A DNA stretch of 64,000 nt from Cysteiniphilum marinum (GCF_014857925.1 NZ_JACYVZ010000010.1:20339-84338); one strand, 5' to 3'; shown: positions 51,109 through 61,016, numbered from the stretch's first letter. Program-made: numbers and translations. The notes: a model not told the origin generated them from the letters alone.

Positions 51109-52023
51109 TTAAAAGGGAATAAGGTTAAATAGTGGAATAAGAATTGGCGTTGCCAAAGTTAATACAAATCCACTACTGATGGCGACAGGTACGGCTTGAA
51201 TGCCGATATGGTCTTTAATTACAGGTAAGCTAAAATCCATCGCTGTGGCGCCACTATAACTCACCAGTTCGGTAGGAATACGTTTGGCTAACATCGGAAT
51301 CACAATAATCGCGATAATTTCGCGTGAGAAATCGATAAAAAATGTCATTGTACCGAAGTGGGCGTCAATCAGCTGAGCATTTAAAATACTGGCTAAACTA
51401 TACCAGCCAAAGCCGCTTGTAAGCATTAATGCGTGCGCAAGTGGGATGTTAAAGAAAAGCCCCAAGATGGCACCAACAGCAAGGGAGCTAATCATTAAGA
51501 TAATCGCAATCATAATGCCGGTCTTATTCTTGAGAATTTGCGTCAGTGAGTGACCCTCACGTCGCATTTGGATCCCAATAATAAATAAAATCAGGATTAA
51601 AATACCATCAATAATTAGTCCGATATGAATAAGTGGTTTATTGATAAATAGTCCAACTAAAGTGCCAATGACAAGATATAATAGGTATTTACAACTGGTC
51701 AGGATAGGCTTCAGTGGGCTTTGTGCTTTGACCATGTCGTGATGCGCTTTGATTGCGCGTTTTGGTTTTAAGTGTAAATAACCATAGACTGCTAACACAT
51801 TGATAGCAAACAAGGCGGCAATAAAGCTTAAGGTAATGCCAAGCATTGAAATAAGCTCACCTTGCAGTTTATAGATAAGCTCACCAAAGTTGTAACCCAT
51901 GACCGCAATAATCAGACTAATCATCGCTGACAGTAGTTTATTCATCAGTTTGTTAGATAAGAATTTAAGATCAATAAAATAACCGAGAATTAATGCCGAT
52001 AGAATGATAAGCGCTTGGGTCAT
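51109..52023 (-). CDS. LysO family (YbjE-like) lysine exporter
   Basis: Inner-membrane protein of 304 residues with about eight helices. The segments [24 protein letters not shown] and [16 protein letters not shown] match the LysO/DUF340 family, whose E. coli member exports lysine. The gene is packed directly against pmbA with no spacer, so the two are co-translated. The lysine role is inferred from the family only. Confidence 0.85.
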   Translation of the reverse strand: MTQALIILSALILGYFIDLKFLSNKLMNKLLSAMISLIIAVMGYNFGELIYKLQGELISMLGITLSFIAALFAINVLAVYGYLHLKPKRAIKAHHDMVKAQSPLKPILTSCKYLLYLVIGTLVGLFINKPLIHIGLIIDGILILILFIIGIQMRREGHSLTQILKNKTGIMIAIILMISSLAVGAILGLFFNIPLAHALMLTSGFGWYSLASILNAQLIDAHFGTMTFFIDFSREIIAIIVIPMLAKRIPTELVSYSGATAMDFSLPVIKDHIGIQAVPVAISSGFVLTLATPILIPLFNLIPF

Positions 52024-53358
52024 TTACTCACCACTAATGCTACATTGTTTTATGAGCAGTGAACCACTTTGGATCCGTGAAAAAGGTTCAATATCATCAC
52101 CCATCGCAATAATGCTCTGCAGCATCTGGCTTAGATTGCCGGCAATGGTAAAGTTATCAATCGGATAGCAAATTTCACCTTTCTCAACATAATAGCCCAT
52201 CGCGCCTTGTGAATAATCACCCGTGGTAATATGAAAACCTTGTCCCATGGTTTCATGGATAATCACACCCTTATCGATCGATTTAATAAGGGCATTATAC
52301 GCTTGAATATTGCTGCTATGAACTGTTAAGTTACTAATGCCTCCGGCGTTGCCTGTTGTTTCACGCTTTAGCTGACGTGCGCTATAGCTACTTAATAAAT
52401 AGCGATTTAGAACGCCACAGGTAATAATTGGATTTTCACCCAAGTTAACGCCTTCATTATCATAGGGTTGATTACCAAGTGCTTGTGGAATGTTAGGATT
52501 CTCGATAAGGCTTATATCATGAGCAATAATTGATTGATCAATTTTATCCAAAAGGAAAGTGTCTTTGTGGTATTGGCGTTGTCCTTTAATGGCGGATAAT
52601 AATGCACCCCAAAATGAGCGGGCAATAGATGGCGACAGTAGAATGGGCAATTGTTGACTTTGGATGCGTCGCGGGTTTCTGCGATCTAGCGTACGTTTAA
52701 GCGCAAGTTTGGCAATATGCTCAATACTTGGCAACGTGGTGAAATCATGTGCGCTATAGTAAGCGTTATCGCGTTGCATGCCATGGTTGTCTTTGGCAAT
52801 CAGCCCCATGCCGATGCTGTGACGTGTTTCCGGATACACATGTAAGAAACCGTGACTATTGGCAAAGCCATGCAAAATCTCAAAACTATCAATATCAACA
52901 CCTTCAGAGTGATCAATGTCACTATTCTCAAGTGCTATTGCCTCACAATGTCTGGCATGTTCAATGAGTTTATCAATACTAAAGTTTGCAATCGGTTGAT
53001 AAAGCTCAGGCATTTCAGATGGTGTGCATAGAAAGCGCTTATCAATGATGCCAGCAAAAGGATCTCTCTCGGTAAAGTTAGCAATGGTTTTGGCATTATC
53101 AATAATCGATAGAATACTTTTTTCACTAAGGTCTGAGGTTTCAGCGTAACCTGTTTTGCCTTGATGATAAATAGTTACACTCAATTGCTGAGTAACATTA
53201 TATTCTAAGGTTTCAGCTTGCTGATCGCGAACGGCAATAACATGTCCTTGGTCATAGCTACAATTGATTTCAAAAGCATCGATATTTTTCTTATGCAGCA
53301 CGTCACTTGCAAATTGAAGAACATCTTGTAAATAACGCTTTTTATCGAGAATAGACAT
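52024..53358 (-). CDS. pmbA: PmbA/TldE-type peptidase-like protein
   Basis: Partner subunit of the TldD/TldE (PmbA) metalloprotease, 444 residues. Conserved parts include the N-terminal FEINCSYDQGHVIAVRDQQAETLEYN and the C-terminal GMGQGFHITTGDYSQGAMGYYVEKG. The metal-binding HExxxH motif belongs to TldD, which is not in the window. The heterodimer is known for peptide cleavage in microcin maturation and antitoxin degradation. It is the first gene of the pmbA-lysO-ferredoxin unit. Confidence 0.92.
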   Translation of the reverse strand: MSILDKKRYLQDVLQFASDVLHKKNIDAFEINCSYDQGHVIAVRDQQAETLEYNVTQQLSVTIYHQGKTGYAETSDLSEKSILSIIDNAKTIANFTERDPFAGIIDKRFLCTPSEMPELYQPIANFSIDKLIEHARHCEAIALENSDIDHSEGVDIDSFEILHGFANSHGFLHVYPETRHSIGMGLIAKDNHGMQRDNAYYSAHDFTTLPSIEHIAKLALKRTLDRRNPRRIQSQQLPILLSPSIARSFWGALLSAIKGQRQYHKDTFLLDKIDQSIIAHDISLIENPNIPQALGNQPYDNEGVNLGENPIITCGVLNRYLLSSYSARQLKRETTGNAGGISNLTVHSSNIQAYNALIKSIDKGVIIHETMGQGFHITTGDYSQGAMGYYVEKGEICYPIDNFTIAGNLSQMLQSIIAMGDDIEPFSRIQSGSLLIKQCSISGE

Positions 53359-53471
53359 GTGTAGTAATATTAAAAGATTTAAAGTTTAATGTGCTATATT
53401 ATCGGCAATTGCTTAGGATAAGGCAAATCTTGATTGGCGTTTTTTGGTGTTTTTAACGCTTTAACTGGGAA

Positions 53472-54593
53472 TTACTTTTTGCTCAAGTGAAACGCATCGC
53501 CCTTTGGCAATAGCACAAACATTTTACCTAGATTCTTCATGTGTCCGGCATAATACTCAGCATCGCTACCACTGCCCCAAAATACATCACCACGAATAGC
53601 ACCACGAATTGCTCCTCCTGTATCTTGCGCAATCATTAAACGATCAAGTTTATGCGTTTTATTATGATTGCCTTGATAGGTTGTGCTTAACCAAACAGGT
53701 GTACCGTATTGGTAGAACTTATTGTCAATGGCAATGGAATATCCAGGCGTTAATGGTACACCTTGGGCACCAATGGGATTACCATGACTAAGCACACGGA
53801 AGAAGACAAAAGAAGGATCATAGTTTAATACTTTATCAGCGTCTTTGGGGTGATGGTATAACCATTTCTTGATCGATTGCATCGTGATGTCTTCGCGAGG
53901 CATTAGTTTGTTTTCAAGTAAATAGCGACCAATTGGGCGATAAGGGTGGCCATTTTGACTGTCATACCCAACAAGAATGCTATCGCCATTGGTTAGTTCA
54001 ATTCGACCAGATCCTTGAATCTGTAGAAAGGTGCGCTCAACACGTGAACTTACCCAAGCAATGATGTCTTTGCGCGTGAAAAAATTATTTTTGGCAATTT
54101 CTTCACGTGTGTAATAGGGCGTGAACTTGCCATTAACCATGCGTCCGTATTGCGTGCCTGAGGATGTTTTTTTCTGGATTAAATCAGCAGGTGTTTTATA
54201 AATAGGGATTTGGAATTCTGCTGTTGGGTATAAGCTGCCTGATATCGCTGGTGCGTAGTAACCAGTAAACAAACCTTGTGATTCATCATTGTAACGCACC
54301 ATAAATGGTGAGAAGTTTTGCTCAATCATCTCACGTGCACGTCGGTCGGTATGTGCTGATACGGCTAATATATTTTGGCAACTGCCTTGCCAGTCTTTAT
54401 TATAGTTTTTATTTTTGACAATGGCTTTGCACGAAATTTGCAATGCTTGATAGGCTTGCATTTGATCGCCACAATCCCAGTCGGGTAATGCTTGATAGGC
54501 AACTGGTTCAAAGCTAATACTTGTATTTGCCAATAAACACAAAGGCAAAAATGAGGTCAATGTGCTTAAGCAAAGCAAGTATTTTATTCGCAT
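53472..54593 (-). CDS. mltA: Membrane-bound lytic murein transglycosylase A
   Basis: Exported peptidoglycan lytic enzyme of 373 residues. An N-terminal signal (about 1-22) ends LCLLANTS; the cysteine context LPLC is a poor lipobox, so it may be soluble periplasmic. The family segments LFTGYYAPAISGS, SGRIELTNGDSILVGYDSQNGHPYRPIGRYL and the C-terminal 3D domain with IAQDTGGAIRGAIRGDVFWG and the catalytic aspartate are intact. The start codon region overlaps, on the other strand, a small zinc-ribbon frame. Confidence 0.92.
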   Translation of the reverse strand: MRIKYLLCLSTLTSFLPLCLLANTSISFEPVAYQALPDWDCGDQMQAYQALQISCKAIVKNKNYNKDWQGSCQNILAVSAHTDRRAREMIEQNFSPFMVRYNDESQGLFTGYYAPAISGSLYPTAEFQIPIYKTPADLIQKKTSSGTQYGRMVNGKFTPYYTREEIAKNNFFTRKDIIAWVSSRVERTFLQIQGSGRIELTNGDSILVGYDSQNGHPYRPIGRYLLENKLMPREDITMQSIKKWLYHHPKDADKVLNYDPSFVFFRVLSHGNPIGAQGVPLTPGYSIAIDNKFYQYGTPVWLSTTYQGNHNKTHKLDRLMIAQDTGGAIRGAIRGDVFWGSGSDAEYYAGHMKNLGKMFVLLPKGDAFHLSKK

Positions 54594-54832
54594 AGACGTA
54601 TCTACAACAGATGTTTATATTTTAAGATGTTGCCATTGTCGCGATCTATCGCCAGATGTCAAGTGGGTTTTTTATGATCATATTTGTAAAGGGTGTAAAT
54701 GCTTGCTCAAAGATATGCATCAAGTCATAGGGGAGCGTTAACTATCGACGTCAATTGATCATTGTGAGCATCATCGTAGCATCGACACTATTGTTTATTG
54801 GAGGAGTTATTTTAAAGTTTTATTTATTTTAA
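54562..54832 (+). pseudogene. Small zinc-ribbon membrane protein, frameshifted
   Basis: Part one (54562-54741, GTG start preceded by GAGG) encodes 59 residues with a zinc-ribbon pattern: CCHC, then 19 residues later CKGCKC. Part two (frame open from 54733 to the stop at 54830-54832) encodes a transmembrane helix (IIVSIIVASTLLFIGGVILK). The two join into one continuous frame of about 89 residues if one G is removed from the GGGG at 54730-54733. This suggests a recent frameshift or a sequencing error. The 5' end overlaps the start of mltA on the other strand. Not recognised as a named family. Confidence 0.45.
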
Positions 54833-54883
54833 ATCTTATCCATTGGTCCATAAAGGATTGAAGTGTGTTGAAAAGATGAATTC

Positions 54884-54973
54884 TGGCGGAGGGGAAGAGA
54901 TTCGAACTCTCGATACGCGTTAACGTATACACGCTTTCCAGGCGTGCTCCTTCAACCACTCGGACACCCCTCC
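54884..54973 (-). tRNA. tRNA-Ser (anticodon GGA)
   Basis: Read on the minus strand, the acceptor GGAGGGG pairs with CCCCTCC, the anticodon stem CACGC/GCGTG encloses CTGGAAA with anticodon GGA, there is a long variable arm (TATACGTTAACGCGTATC), and the T-arm has AGTTCGAATCT. The discriminator is G and CCA is encoded. Confidence 0.97.
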
Positions 54974-55113
54974 AGAAAATTAACTTGTTCAACCCGTGGT
55001 TGATTTGTTACTAAACTCGATCATCGTGATCTTGTTAAGTAACCCAGCCTTTCGCACCTGCTACAGGCGCTCATTAGCTCGTAGTTTATTCGCTGCTCGG
55101 GGGACTAATTCGC

Positions 55114-55137
55114 CCACTCGGACACCTCTTGCAGAAA
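55114..55137 (-). repeat. Partial duplicate of the tRNA-Ser 5' end
   Basis: CCACTCGGACACCTCTTGCA repeats, with a few changes, the plus-strand sequence CCACTCGGACACCCCTCCA that forms the 5' end of tRNA-Ser, about 158 bases away. The rest of the gene is not recognisable, so it is not a functional tRNA. The surrounding spacer 54974-55411 holds no gene. Confidence 0.5.
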
Positions 55138-55411
55138 CTTCATTAAGCTAATGCTGTAATAAAAGCATGTGCATCCTAGCAAAGTAGATCCTAGAAAGCA
55201 AGGCGCTTGACATCTTAAAATATCAGGGTAAAGTCGGCGCAAATTAAGTTTTCTTGGTGCTTATATCGTTATTCCAATATGTATTAGCACTTCATTGCTA
55301 CTAGTGTTCCTGATAAAAGAACCAAAATGCACAGAAATAAAAGCGGAATCATGCTAAGACGACTATACTCTAAGCGGTAAAATGTCTGTATAGCATGTAA
55401 AGAGAAAAGAA

Positions 55412-56389
55412 ATGGCAAGGATAAATAGCATTAGAAGTATTAAAAGTAAAAGTATTATATTCATGGTAGTGCTCTTGAGCGCATGTACAACAGCAAATAA
55501 CATGCCAGATTCATCAAGTTATTCAGGGCCAAAAAAAACGCAAAAACAGCAAATATATGCACAAAGAAATGCAGATAGTAATAAGCATGACGTTTTAACA
55601 AAACTGAATTTGCCGCCAAGTTGTAGTTATGATAGTGCTTATAAATACTTAGTATTAAAGGGCGATGCGATTGATAGGATTGCTCATCGTATTCGTGTGT
55701 CATCTGGGTGCATTGTACAGATGAATAATCTTGAAGATAATGACTTATCTATTTCACAAGCACTGCGACTGCCGAAGCAGGCATTTATTAATACGATGCT
55801 TACTAAGATGTGTCCGATCAATCGACAGATTCTAAAAGATCGTGACTTTTTATTAGCACTAGAATCAAAGCCTACTATGACATCTCAAGATAAAGTCCGT
55901 TTACGCAAGTTGGCAGATGTTTATGCGCTACAAGCTTATGAAAAGGATGATAGCAGTTTGATTAACCATCTGTTATTAAGAGTGAATATTATTCCTGAAA
56001 GCTTGACTTTGGCGCAGGCAATTGTTGAGAGTAATTGGGGTGGTTCGCGTTTTGCAGTGCATGGCAAAAATTATTTCGGCTTGCATTGTTTTTCACAAGG
56101 TTGTGGTATTGCACCTAAATACCCAACACCAGGCGTGATTGATGAAGTCAGTGAGTTTACTGATGTGAGTGCAGGTATTGCTGATTACTATCGAGTGCTT
56201 AATACTTTGGCACCCTATGCTGAGTTTAGAGAGCAAAGAGCGCAGTTAATTATGTTGAACGGTTATGATTTGGCAGATTATTTGCAGTCTTATTCAGGTT
56301 TGAAAGGTAAAGAATATGCGACGATTCTAAAGACTGTGATGCGTCACAATAATCTTGGGCAATATGATGGTTTATGTGAAAAAATCTAG
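55412..56389 (+). CDS. Bax-like glucosaminidase lipoprotein
   Basis: Predicted lipoprotein of 325 residues. A hydrophobic N-terminus ends in the lipobox LLSAC (cysteine near residue 25). A region at about 65-115 (KYLVLKGDAIDRIAHRIRVS, SGCIVQMNNL) resembles a LysM-like peptidoglycan-binding unit. The C-terminal domain (about 190-320) matches Bax/FlgJ-type N-acetylglucosaminidases: SLTLAQAIVESNWGGSRFA, with catalytic glutamate in AIVESNWG, then GKNYFGLHCF. A role in peptidoglycan turnover in the envelope is likely. Confidence 0.85.
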   Translation: MARINSIRSIKSKSIIFMVVLLSACTTANNMPDSSSYSGPKKTQKQQIYAQRNADSNKHDVLTKLNLPPSCSYDSAYKYLVLKGDAIDRIAHRIRVSSGCIVQMNNLEDNDLSISQALRLPKQAFINTMLTKMCPINRQILKDRDFLLALESKPTMTSQDKVRLRKLADVYALQAYEKDDSSLINHLLLRVNIIPESLTLAQAIVESNWGGSRFAVHGKNYFGLHCFSQGCGIAPKYPTPGVIDEVSEFTDVSAGIADYYRVLNTLAPYAEFREQRAQLIMLNGYDLADYLQSYSGLKGKEYATILKTVMRHNNLGQYDGLCEKI

Positions 56390-56587
56390 GTGCTTTTAGG
56401 TGTTTTGATGATCTCTTTGTATTAAAAAGTAAAAATTTATGTTTTTTATTGTTTAGCTTGTGCTAATAATAGCTATACTCTTTCTACGTAACTTTTAATG
56501 ATTTCAATTATGCGAGATGTGAGATCTTTTATAGCGTCTTAAATGCTGTTGAAATTACAATAAAACAAACAAGGTCAGTAATAAAAA

Positions 56588-57607
56588 ATGAAAAATAGTA
56601 GTTTCAAAATTTGTGATGCTAGTGTTCACCCAGGAGAGAAAGCAACATTAGCATTGCCTTTGCCTGAACAATATTCATGCTCACCAATGTATATGCCAAT
56701 TAAAGTAATCAATGGCAAGCAAAGTGGACGCAAACTTTTGGTGTTTGCGATGATTGATGGTAATGAATTTAATGGATTAGAAATTGCTAATCAGTTATAT
56801 GATGATATCTCTGCTGATGATTTGCATGGGACATTGGTTGCTATTCCGGTTTTGAATGTTTATGGTTTGTCGCATTTTCCCAAGCCAACGCCAGGTGGTG
56901 TGAGACTAAGTGCGTGCTTTCCAGGCGATGAGCATGGCAGTTTTGGAGAGCGTATTGCACATATCTTTACTCAAGAAATATTGACACAGATTGATTGCTG
57001 TATTGAGTTAAACACAGGCTCGTTGAATCATGAGATTTTGCCACAAGTGTATTGCAACTTTGACAATGTTGAGGCGAAGAAATTAGCCAGAGCCTTCCAA
57101 GCACCGGTTATCACTGAGGTTGAGACTAATCAAAGCGGTATTCGCATCACGGCAGAGAGTTTGAATATTCCGTTATTGGTATATGAAGCCGGTGAGGCAC
57201 AACGTTTTGATCAAGCTGCGATTCAAGTTGGTTTAGATGGTATTAAAAATGTGATGTGCAAACTTGGAATGCTCAGTGGTGAGGTCGATGATAATGTAAC
57301 ACCTGTATTTTCAAAAGATGATGATTGGCTTATTTCATCATCATCAGGTGTTTTGCACAGTGAAGTAGCACTGGGTGAATCGATCAAAAAAGGTGATAAA
57401 ATTGGGCGTCTGACAGATCCATTTAGCAATGAAAATGCAACAGTAATTAAATCAGATCTTGATGGGGTGATTGTTGGAATTAACCGCTCACCACTAATTC
57501 AAGAGGGAGTTTCTATCTTTAAGGTGGCGTCATTTATTGATAATCAAAGAGCGGAGGAGATTCTAGAAGAATGGGAGGAAGAGCACAAACCTGAGGTTGA
57601 CGAATAA
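56588..57607 (+). CDS. AstE/AspA-fold protein lacking zinc ligands
   Basis: Protein of 339 residues with the succinylglutamate desuccinylase/aspartoacylase (M14-like) fold. Active members use HGxE and a DLHTG histidine to hold zinc. Here the first motif reads MIDGNEFNGLEI with Asp at 57 in place of His (E60 retained), and the second reads ELNTG with Asn at 142 in place of His. The catalytic-type glutamate is kept at E200 (VYEAGE), and FPGDEHGSFGERIA follows family spacing. A C-terminal beta domain (about 250-325) is normal for these proteins. It is therefore a probable pseudoenzyme or altered-metal form. It is in an operon with an MFS transporter gene, which overlaps its end region. Confidence 0.8.
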   Translation: MKNSSFKICDASVHPGEKATLALPLPEQYSCSPMYMPIKVINGKQSGRKLLVFAMIDGNEFNGLEIANQLYDDISADDLHGTLVAIPVLNVYGLSHFPKPTPGGVRLSACFPGDEHGSFGERIAHIFTQEILTQIDCCIELNTGSLNHEILPQVYCNFDNVEAKKLARAFQAPVITEVETNQSGIRITAESLNIPLLVYEAGEAQRFDQAAIQVGLDGIKNVMCKLGMLSGEVDDNVTPVFSKDDDWLISSSSGVLHSEVALGESIKKGDKIGRLTDPFSNENATVIKSDLDGVIVGINRSPLIQEGVSIFKVASFIDNQRAEEILEEWEEEHKPEVDE

Positions 57608-57608
57608 A

Positions 57609-58901
57609 ATGAGTCAAAATCAAAAAATGAGTTTTATCGGCACGATCATTTGGTTGGTCTGTGCATTATTTTTCATGTATGAGTTTTTACTTAGAACGAT
57701 TCTAGGTACATTTGAGCACCCCATTATTCAGGACCTGAATTTAAACCTTGTGACATTCGCTATCTTAAGTTCAACAGCCTATCAGCTAGTTTATGGCATT
57801 ATGCAAATCCCAGTAGGAATTATTACTGATCGTTTAGGTTTAAAAAAGACCTTATTCGTTGCCGTATTTTTCTGTGCATTGGCCGTTACTGGCTTTGGCA
57901 TGAGCTTTGGTTTTGATAGCGCTTTTGTCTTTAGAGTATTAATGGGGCTTGGCTCATCTTTTGGCTTTATCTGTCTGTTAGTGGCTGTTTATGACTGGAT
58001 GCCACGCAAACATATTGCGTTGTTTATTGGCTTATCTCAATTCATAGGTACGATGGGACCAATGTTGGCAGCTGGCCCTTTAAATAGCTTATCATCACAT
58101 GCTGAGTTACCATGGCGTTATATTTTTTATGCGTTAGGTGCGATTGGTATTGTGATTGCAATTATTGTGCTTCTTGTTGTTCGTAATAATACGGATTACA
58201 CGGGAAGTTTTCGTATTTTAAAGCGCCAAGAGCGCTTGCAAGTTAATCTTTGGCAGCTAGTGCGTCAACGTCAGGTTTGGTATATTGCCTGTTATTCAGC
58301 TTGCGTTTATTTTGCCATAGAATATTTCTCTGAAAATAGTGGTAAAGCCTTTTTGATGTTGCATGGCTTTAGCTCTGATGTCTCATCTTATATGTTAACG
58401 CTATCATGGTTAGGTTATGCCATTGGCTGTCCGCTTTTAGGCTTTATCTCAGATCGCACCAGTAAGCGCAAACGTATGATGATGTTTGCCGCAATTATTT
58501 GTATTTTGTCGGTGTTATGCATTACTTATTTTCCGGTCAATATTATCGTCATTAGTATTGCCTTTTTTGGTCTTGGTATTGGTGCCAGTGGTCAGAGTAT
58601 TGGCTTTGCAATTATGGCAGAGCAATGCAATAACAATTATCTGGCAGCAGGCTTGGGTCTCAATAATGCCATGATTATGCTTGTAACCTCTTTGATGGCA
58701 CCTTTGATTGGTGGTGTACTTGCCCATTTGTCAAAAGGACAAGCTTTAAATATTACTAATTACCAGCATGGCTTTTTATTAATTCTTGCCGTGATAACTA
58801 TTGGTGTATTAATTAGCGTTTTCTTGATTAAAGAGACGTTTTGTAAGTCAACCAAAGAGACGACCAAGTTGACTGTAACAACGTTGAAAACAGTAGAGTA
58901 A
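57609..58901 (+). CDS. MFS transporter, ACS/NNP-like
   Basis: Inner-membrane carrier of 430 residues with 12 helices. Motif A is GIITDRLGLKKTLF, and LGSSFGFICLLVAVYDWMPRKH continues the N-terminal half. The start is the ATG at 57609, one base after the preceding stop; the TTG at 57597 lies inside the AstE-like gene. Together with that gene it suggests uptake and handling of a small acylated or amino-acid-like compound, which is inference. The next gene begins five bases later. Confidence 0.85.
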   Translation: MSQNQKMSFIGTIIWLVCALFFMYEFLLRTILGTFEHPIIQDLNLNLVTFAILSSTAYQLVYGIMQIPVGIITDRLGLKKTLFVAVFFCALAVTGFGMSFGFDSAFVFRVLMGLGSSFGFICLLVAVYDWMPRKHIALFIGLSQFIGTMGPMLAAGPLNSLSSHAELPWRYIFYALGAIGIVIAIIVLLVVRNNTDYTGSFRILKRQERLQVNLWQLVRQRQVWYIACYSACVYFAIEYFSENSGKAFLMLHGFSSDVSSYMLTLSWLGYAIGCPLLGFISDRTSKRKRMMMFAAIICILSVLCITYFPVNIIVISIAFFGLGIGASGQSIGFAIMAEQCNNNYLAAGLGLNNAMIMLVTSLMAPLIGGVLAHLSKGQALNITNYQHGFLLILAVITIGVLISVFLIKETFCKSTKETTKLTVTTLKTVE

Positions 58902-58905
58902 ATCA

Positions 58906-59328
58906 ATGACGACGGTGGAAGTGTTATTAAAACGATCTTTCATTCAGCTTGTCGTTATCATCTTATTATTTAGCTTTTGTCTTTTTATTATTTTTGAGCT
59001 CTTACATGCAGCGCTTTTTTATGGCGCGCTTATGCTATGGATTATTGCTTTTATTGGCATGTTATTAAATTATTTATCGGGTAGACAATTAAACGCAATT
59101 GTTTTAACTGAAACTGCTCATACGCGTAAGATTAACTTACATTATGGTAATGATTGGCATAATGATGTGACAATTCGTCGTAGTATTATGATTGCAGGCA
59201 CGTTATATTTAGAATGCCAATGTGCACAGAAGAAGTGTTTAAAGCTGTGGCTATTTAGGGATCGGTTTAAAAGTAGCAAGGAGCGTTATCAATTGATCAG
59301 GTTTTTAGTATTGAATGATTATAAATAA
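58906..59328 (+). CDS. Small membrane protein, possibly YgfX-like
   Basis: Protein of 140 residues with two N-terminal transmembrane helices (about 12-33 and 36-54) and a soluble C-terminal part. The end (LWLFRDRFKSSKERYQLIRF) resembles YgfX/CptA-type proteins, small membrane proteins that in E. coli act as toxins on the cytoskeleton. The partner antitoxin gene ygfY/sdhE is not adjacent. It starts four bases after the MFS gene and may be the last gene of that operon. Confidence 0.5.
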   Translation: MTTVEVLLKRSFIQLVVIILLFSFCLFIIFELLHAALFYGALMLWIIAFIGMLLNYLSGRQLNAIVLTETAHTRKINLHYGNDWHNDVTIRRSIMIAGTLYLECQCAQKKCLKLWLFRDRFKSSKERYQLIRFLVLNDYK

Positions 59329-59440
59329 AATATATTAAAAATAAAAATATAATATATTTATCATTGGTGACAAGTATGGATAAGCTAGGAAGTATAGAAA
59401 TTTTCAACAAGTTGCATAACCACAATAAGGAGAGTTCAAG

Positions 59441-60877
59441 ATGAACAAGAAACATTTAACAACCAATAATGGCGCACCGGTGCCCAATGATAATACCAGT
59501 ATCAGTGCTGGTGAGCGTGGCTCGTTAACCTTTGATAATTTCAGGTTATTTGAGAAGCTTGCGCATTTTAATCGTGAGCGTATTCCTGAGCGTGTCGTAC
59601 ATGCGCGTGGTTCAGGTGCTTATGGTGTATTTACTTTGGAAGAAGACTTATCACATTTAAGCATTGCTGATTTTTTACAGGGCAAGGGTAAACAAACAGA
59701 TGTATTTATCCGCTTCTCCACAGTTGGCGGCGGTCAGGATTCAAGTGATTATGCGCGTGATCCAAGAGGTGCTGCAATTAAGTTTTATACCAAACAAGGC
59801 AATTATGATATTGTCGGCAATAATACACCTATATTTTTCCTGAGAGATCCCAGTAAATTTCCAGATTTTATCCATTCACAAAAGAAAAACCCACAGACCA
59901 ACTTGCCAGATCCTGCAGCGATGTATGAGTTCTGGTCGAAGAATCCACAATCATTACATCAAATGACGATTTTAATGTCTGATCGTGGTATTCCTAAAAG
60001 CTATCGCCATATGCATATGTTTGGTTCACATACCTTAAGTTTGTATAATGCTAAAGGTGAACGTTTTTGGGTTAAATGGCATTTTAAAACCCAGCAAGGT
60101 ATAGAGAATCTAACCGATGAAGAAGCAGCTAAAATGCCTGGGTTTGGTGCGCAGAAAGATCTTTTTGATGCTATTGACAAGGGTGATTTTCCAAAATGGG
60201 ATGTCAAAATTCAGGTAATGACAGAACAAGAGGCGCAAAACTACCATATTAAACCATTTGATTTAACCAAAGTCTGGCCACATGCTGATTTCTCATTGCA
60301 ACAGATTGGTGTGCTTGAGTTAAATCGCAATGTTGACAATTACTTTGCTGAAGTTGAACAGTCAACTTTTGCGCCAAGTAATCTGGTGCCTGGCACAGGA
60401 GCCTCTCCAGATAAAATGTTGCAAGCAAGATTGCTTGCCTATCAAGATGCACATCGATATCGAGTTGGAGTTAACGCGCATCATTTACCAGTTAACGCGC
60501 CAAAATGTCCAATGCATAATTATCAACGTGATGGTGCGATGGCAGGTACTGATTTAGATATCTCGCAAAATAGTGATGTGAACTTTTATCCAAACCAGCA
60601 AAGTAGCGCACCAACTGAAGCACCTGAATATCAAGAACCACCATTAAGACAATCTGGTGATATTGATTATTATGATGCACAAGCTGAGGATAACTACTCG
60701 CAAGCAGGGGATTTATTCCAATTGATGAATGAATCACAAAAGCAGCAGTTAGCAGATAATATCGCTAGCGGATTAGTGCATGCGACAAACGAAGTGCAAG
60801 CCATTATGCTTGAGCAATTTAATCAAGCGCATCCAGAATACAAAAAGTATGTAGAGGCAGCACTCATGCAGCAATGA
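59441..60877 (+). CDS. katA: Monofunctional heme catalase
   Basis: Small-subunit clade 3 catalase of 478 residues breaking down hydrogen peroxide. The catalytic histidine is in RVVHARGSGAYGVF (about residue 54), the catalytic-site asparagine region is GNYDIVGNNTPIFFLRDP, and the proximal heme tyrosine is in ARLLAYQDAHRYRVG. The tail is normal for clade 3. AAGGAGAG precedes the start. It is a single gene with no regulator next to it. Confidence 0.95.
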   Translation: MNKKHLTTNNGAPVPNDNTSISAGERGSLTFDNFRLFEKLAHFNRERIPERVVHARGSGAYGVFTLEEDLSHLSIADFLQGKGKQTDVFIRFSTVGGGQDSSDYARDPRGAAIKFYTKQGNYDIVGNNTPIFFLRDPSKFPDFIHSQKKNPQTNLPDPAAMYEFWSKNPQSLHQMTILMSDRGIPKSYRHMHMFGSHTLSLYNAKGERFWVKWHFKTQQGIENLTDEEAAKMPGFGAQKDLFDAIDKGDFPKWDVKIQVMTEQEAQNYHIKPFDLTKVWPHADFSLQQIGVLELNRNVDNYFAEVEQSTFAPSNLVPGTGASPDKMLQARLLAYQDAHRYRVGVNAHHLPVNAPKCPMHNYQRDGAMAGTDLDISQNSDVNFYPNQQSSAPTEAPEYQEPPLRQSGDIDYYDAQAEDNYSQAGDLFQLMNESQKQQLADNIASGLVHATNEVQAIMLEQFNQAHPEYKKYVEAALMQQ

Positions 60878-61016
60878 AGTTTTGAAATATATTAAATAGA
60901 TTGGCTATGAAGCTAGCATTATCGGGCCTATACAACACCTCATTTTTTTTTTCGAAATTAGCAAGCATATTTCCCTAATTCCTTTAATATCAAGGTTTTT
61001 GCGTTTCTACAAAAAA

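Noticed and set aside
55040..55137. A second tRNA-Ser gene
   Set aside because: Only the 5' portion is similar; the acceptor stem, anticodon arm and T-arm cannot be formed.
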